In this document: positions 62,486 through 64,000 of the stretch, piece after piece
How the letters are laid out: each line of letters opens with the position of its first letter
Numbering within the stretch: position 1 is the stretch's first letter
Assembly (NCBI GenBank): GCA_910589545.1
Contig: CAJUSY010000023.1
Coordinates: 124,001-188,000 of the forward strand
Length of the DNA: 64,000 bases
Reading direction: 5' to 3'
DNA from: Peptoniphilaceae bacterium
GTDB taxonomy: Bacteria > Bacillota > Clostridia > Tissierellales > Peptoniphilaceae
Made by a program: the position numbers and the translations under genes
The notes under the pieces: model-generated
Database searches by the model: none
Seen by the model: the letters and a program-made list of their open reading frames with translations, nothing else
What the model was told of the DNA's origin: nothing

Positions 62486-63353
62486 TTTGCACCTCATCAA
62501 ATAACTTGTTTATAGAATCAGATTCAATTAAAATGTCCTTTATCTCAATATTTTTATCCGCCAATATCTTAAAGGTTTTGTTTAATTGATTTTTATCACT
62601 TACAAGTATTTTATTGTCTTTTAAGACAATGTTCTTGTCATTTATTTCTAAGTTTGGTGTTTTGTTTGAAATTTCTATTATAAACATTTTTTCTTTGTTT
62701 AAGTTGTGATTTCTTATCTTTTTGTTTTCCAAGAATAAAAACCTATCACATAATTCGTCTATTTCCTTCATTTGATGCGAAGAAATCAGAAGTGCAATCT
62801 CTTCTTTTTCAACAATCTCTTTAATAAATTTCTTCACCCCATTTATACCGTTCGGATCAAGTCCAACAAACGGCTCATCTAATATAAGCAACTTCACATC
62901 TCCAAGTAGCGCCAAAGTTAGACTTAGTCTTTGTTTCATCCCAAACGAATAATCAGACACCTTTTTCTTGACACCTTTTAGCCCCACAAGTTCTAATAAA
63001 TAGTTAGCTCTATCCCAAGTTTCTTTTTCATTTTTCAAATTTCTGTAAAGAATTTGAATTTGAATATTTTCCTCTGCTGTTAAATTCTCATAAAGTCTTG
63101 TGTCTACTAAAAATCCTATCTTACTCATTAATTCATGTTTATTGCTATAAGATTGATCGTTTAAAAATTTTATCTCGCCACTATCTTTAAAAATAAATCC
63201 CAATATCGTCTTCATCAAAGTTGTTTTCCCTGCTCCATTTGCCCCTACTAAACCCACAATCTCTTTAGGTTTAAGACTAAAATTCACATCATCTAAAATC
63301 AACACATCTTTGTAAGACTTCCTTAAATTATTAATCTCTAAAATATTTTCCAT
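62469..63353 (-). CDS. ABC transporter ATP-binding protein
   Basis: 294 aa. Walker A GANGAGKTT, signature SYSFGMKQRLSLTLALL (FGMKQ in place of SGGQ, typical of the BcrA/CcmA-like group), Walker B LLILDEPFVGLDPNG. GGAG six bases before the ATG at 63353. It is flanked by the permease and a second ABC exporter and overlaps both. Confidence 0.87.
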   Translation of the reverse strand: MENILEINNLRKSYKDVLILDDVNFSLKPKEIVGLVGANGAGKTTLMKTILGFIFKDSGEIKFLNDQSYSNKHELMSKIGFLVDTRLYENLTAEENIQIQILYRNLKNEKETWDRANYLLELVGLKGVKKKVSDYSFGMKQRLSLTLALLGDVKLLILDEPFVGLDPNGINGVKKFIKEIVEKEEIALLISSHQMKEIDELCDRFLFLENKKIRNHNLNKEKMFIIEISNKTPNLEINDKNIVLKDNKILVSDKNQLNKTFKILADKNIEIKDILIESDSINKLFDEVQNEKNS

Positions 63354-64000
63354 ATAATTCTCCAAAATTTCTATAAAAATAACCCTGTTTTTCCAATAAT
63401 TCTTCCAAGTTTCCGTTTTCTACAATCTCTCCATCATCCATGCAGATTATTTCATCTGCTTTAACTAAATTATGATAATTAATCTTATGAGTAACCATGA
63501 CGATGGTTTTGTCTTTCAAATCAAAAATTCTATCCTCTAAAATTTTTGAACTAGTAGAATCAAGAGACGAGTTCAATTCGTCTAATAGAATTACATCTGT
63601 ATCATTAAGAATTGCTCTTGCAAGACCAATTTTCTTCCTTTCACCACCTGACAAGGTATCCTGCAAGTTTGATTCCTGTTGTATCTTTCTATCCTTTAAA
63701 TTCTCGAGCAAGGAGAATTCTATCGCTTTATTTATTTCTTCATCAGAATACTCGTTGTATAAGGTAATGTTATTTTTCAATGTATCGTTGAATATAAATG
63801 TTTCTTGGGATACAAAAGAAATCATCTGCGATATGTTCTTATGAATTGAGTACTCACTTTCATTTAGGTACAGATTTCCAGAAGTATTTGATAAAATATT
63901 TGCCAAAATTTTTAGCAATGTCGATTTACCACTACCGCTATGACCGAGTATTACATATTTTTTATTTTTCTCAATTTTGAGATTTATATTATTCAACGAA
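63331..64000 (-). CDS. ABC exporter, nucleotide-binding domain, cut by window edge
   Basis: The frame runs off the right edge, so only the C-terminal ATPase domain is seen (about 221 aa): Walker A GHSGSGKST, signature LSGGERKKIGLARA, Walker B VILLDELNSSLD. An exporter membrane domain is expected beyond the edge. Overlaps the downstream ABC ATPase gene by 23 bp, so at least three ABC genes are coupled in one operon. Confidence 0.85.
   Translation of the reverse strand, partial: SLNNINLKIEKNKKYVILGHSGSGKSTLLKILANILSNTSGNLYLNESEYSIHKNISQMISFVSQETFIFNDTLKNNITLYNEYSDEEINKAIEFSLLENLKDRKIQQESNLQDTLSGGERKKIGLARAILNDTDVILLDELNSSLDSTSSKILEDRIFDLKDKTIVMVTHKINYHNLVKADEIICMDDGEIVENGNLEELLEKQGYFYRNFGELYGKYFRD

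Overview
The window reads as chromosomal DNA of a low-GC, anaerobic, Gram-positive coccus-type Firmicute. The gene set (pyruvate formate-lyase, iron-sulfur serine dehydratase, CWB2-anchored surface proteins, an LPXTG-like protein, very AT-rich codon use) fits the Peptoniphilaceae/Tissierellia and most resembles Finegoldia magna. That assignment is inference from gene content, not a database match. No tRNA, rRNA, transposase, integrase or CRISPR array was seen. Nearly all genes lie on the minus strand.

Layout. 1-3600: a cell-wall carboxypeptidase/thiamine-binding operon, and an NHA/CPA2-type cation-proton antiporter behind what looks like a fluoride (crcB-type) riboswitch with an overlapping terminator. 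3670-7583: pflB, then a pflA that is fused to a complete Crp-type regulator; the pfl promoter carries a Crp-type operator at about -41.5. 7.6-13.3 kb: membrane/TPR-like protein, neutral zinc metallopeptidase, comF, recD2, murA. 13.4-22.7 kb: one giant (about 3080 aa) surface protein with CWB2 repeats, two internalin-like LRR blocks and a BspA-like C-terminus. 22.8-26.7 kb: ECF S component, sdaAA/sdaAB, CWB2-CAP surface protein. 27.1-35.3 kb: CWB2-SH3-C39-like surface protein, two half-ABC exporters, a sensorless GHKL kinase, a LytTR response regulator and galU. 35.3-36.6 kb: repeats only. 36.6-43.4 kb: CtsR-type dnaJ-clpB operon, nitroreductase, a small sigma-like factor divergent from a ComK-like gene whose promoter contains a LexA/SOS-type box, and small unknown genes. 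43.4-46.9 kb: two mini M50-like proteases, an LPKAG-anchored protein, a P-loop protein. 46.9-56.4 kb: radical SAM, peroxiredoxin, HAD phosphatase, DUF1292, pepD, HipA-like, prfB (programmed frameshift), secA. 56.7-57.2 kb: RelB/DinJ antitoxin with a broken toxin. 57.2-60.1 kb: ascorbate-type PTS plus transaldolase. 60.2-64.0 kb: AEC transporter and peptide-type ABC transporters cut by the window edge.

Two things stand out. (1) Ten or more long imperfect-hairpin elements of about 170-290 bp fill almost every large intergenic gap. Their ends are conserved, but the outer arms differ between copies while staying self-complementary, so the arms covary. (2) Several control circuits can be read directly: fluoride riboswitch to antiporter, Crp site to the pfl operon that encodes the PflA-Crp fusion, a 21-bp-period direct repeat between the LytTR system and its exporters, a CtsR box at dnaJ-clpB, and an SOS box at the ComK-like gene.
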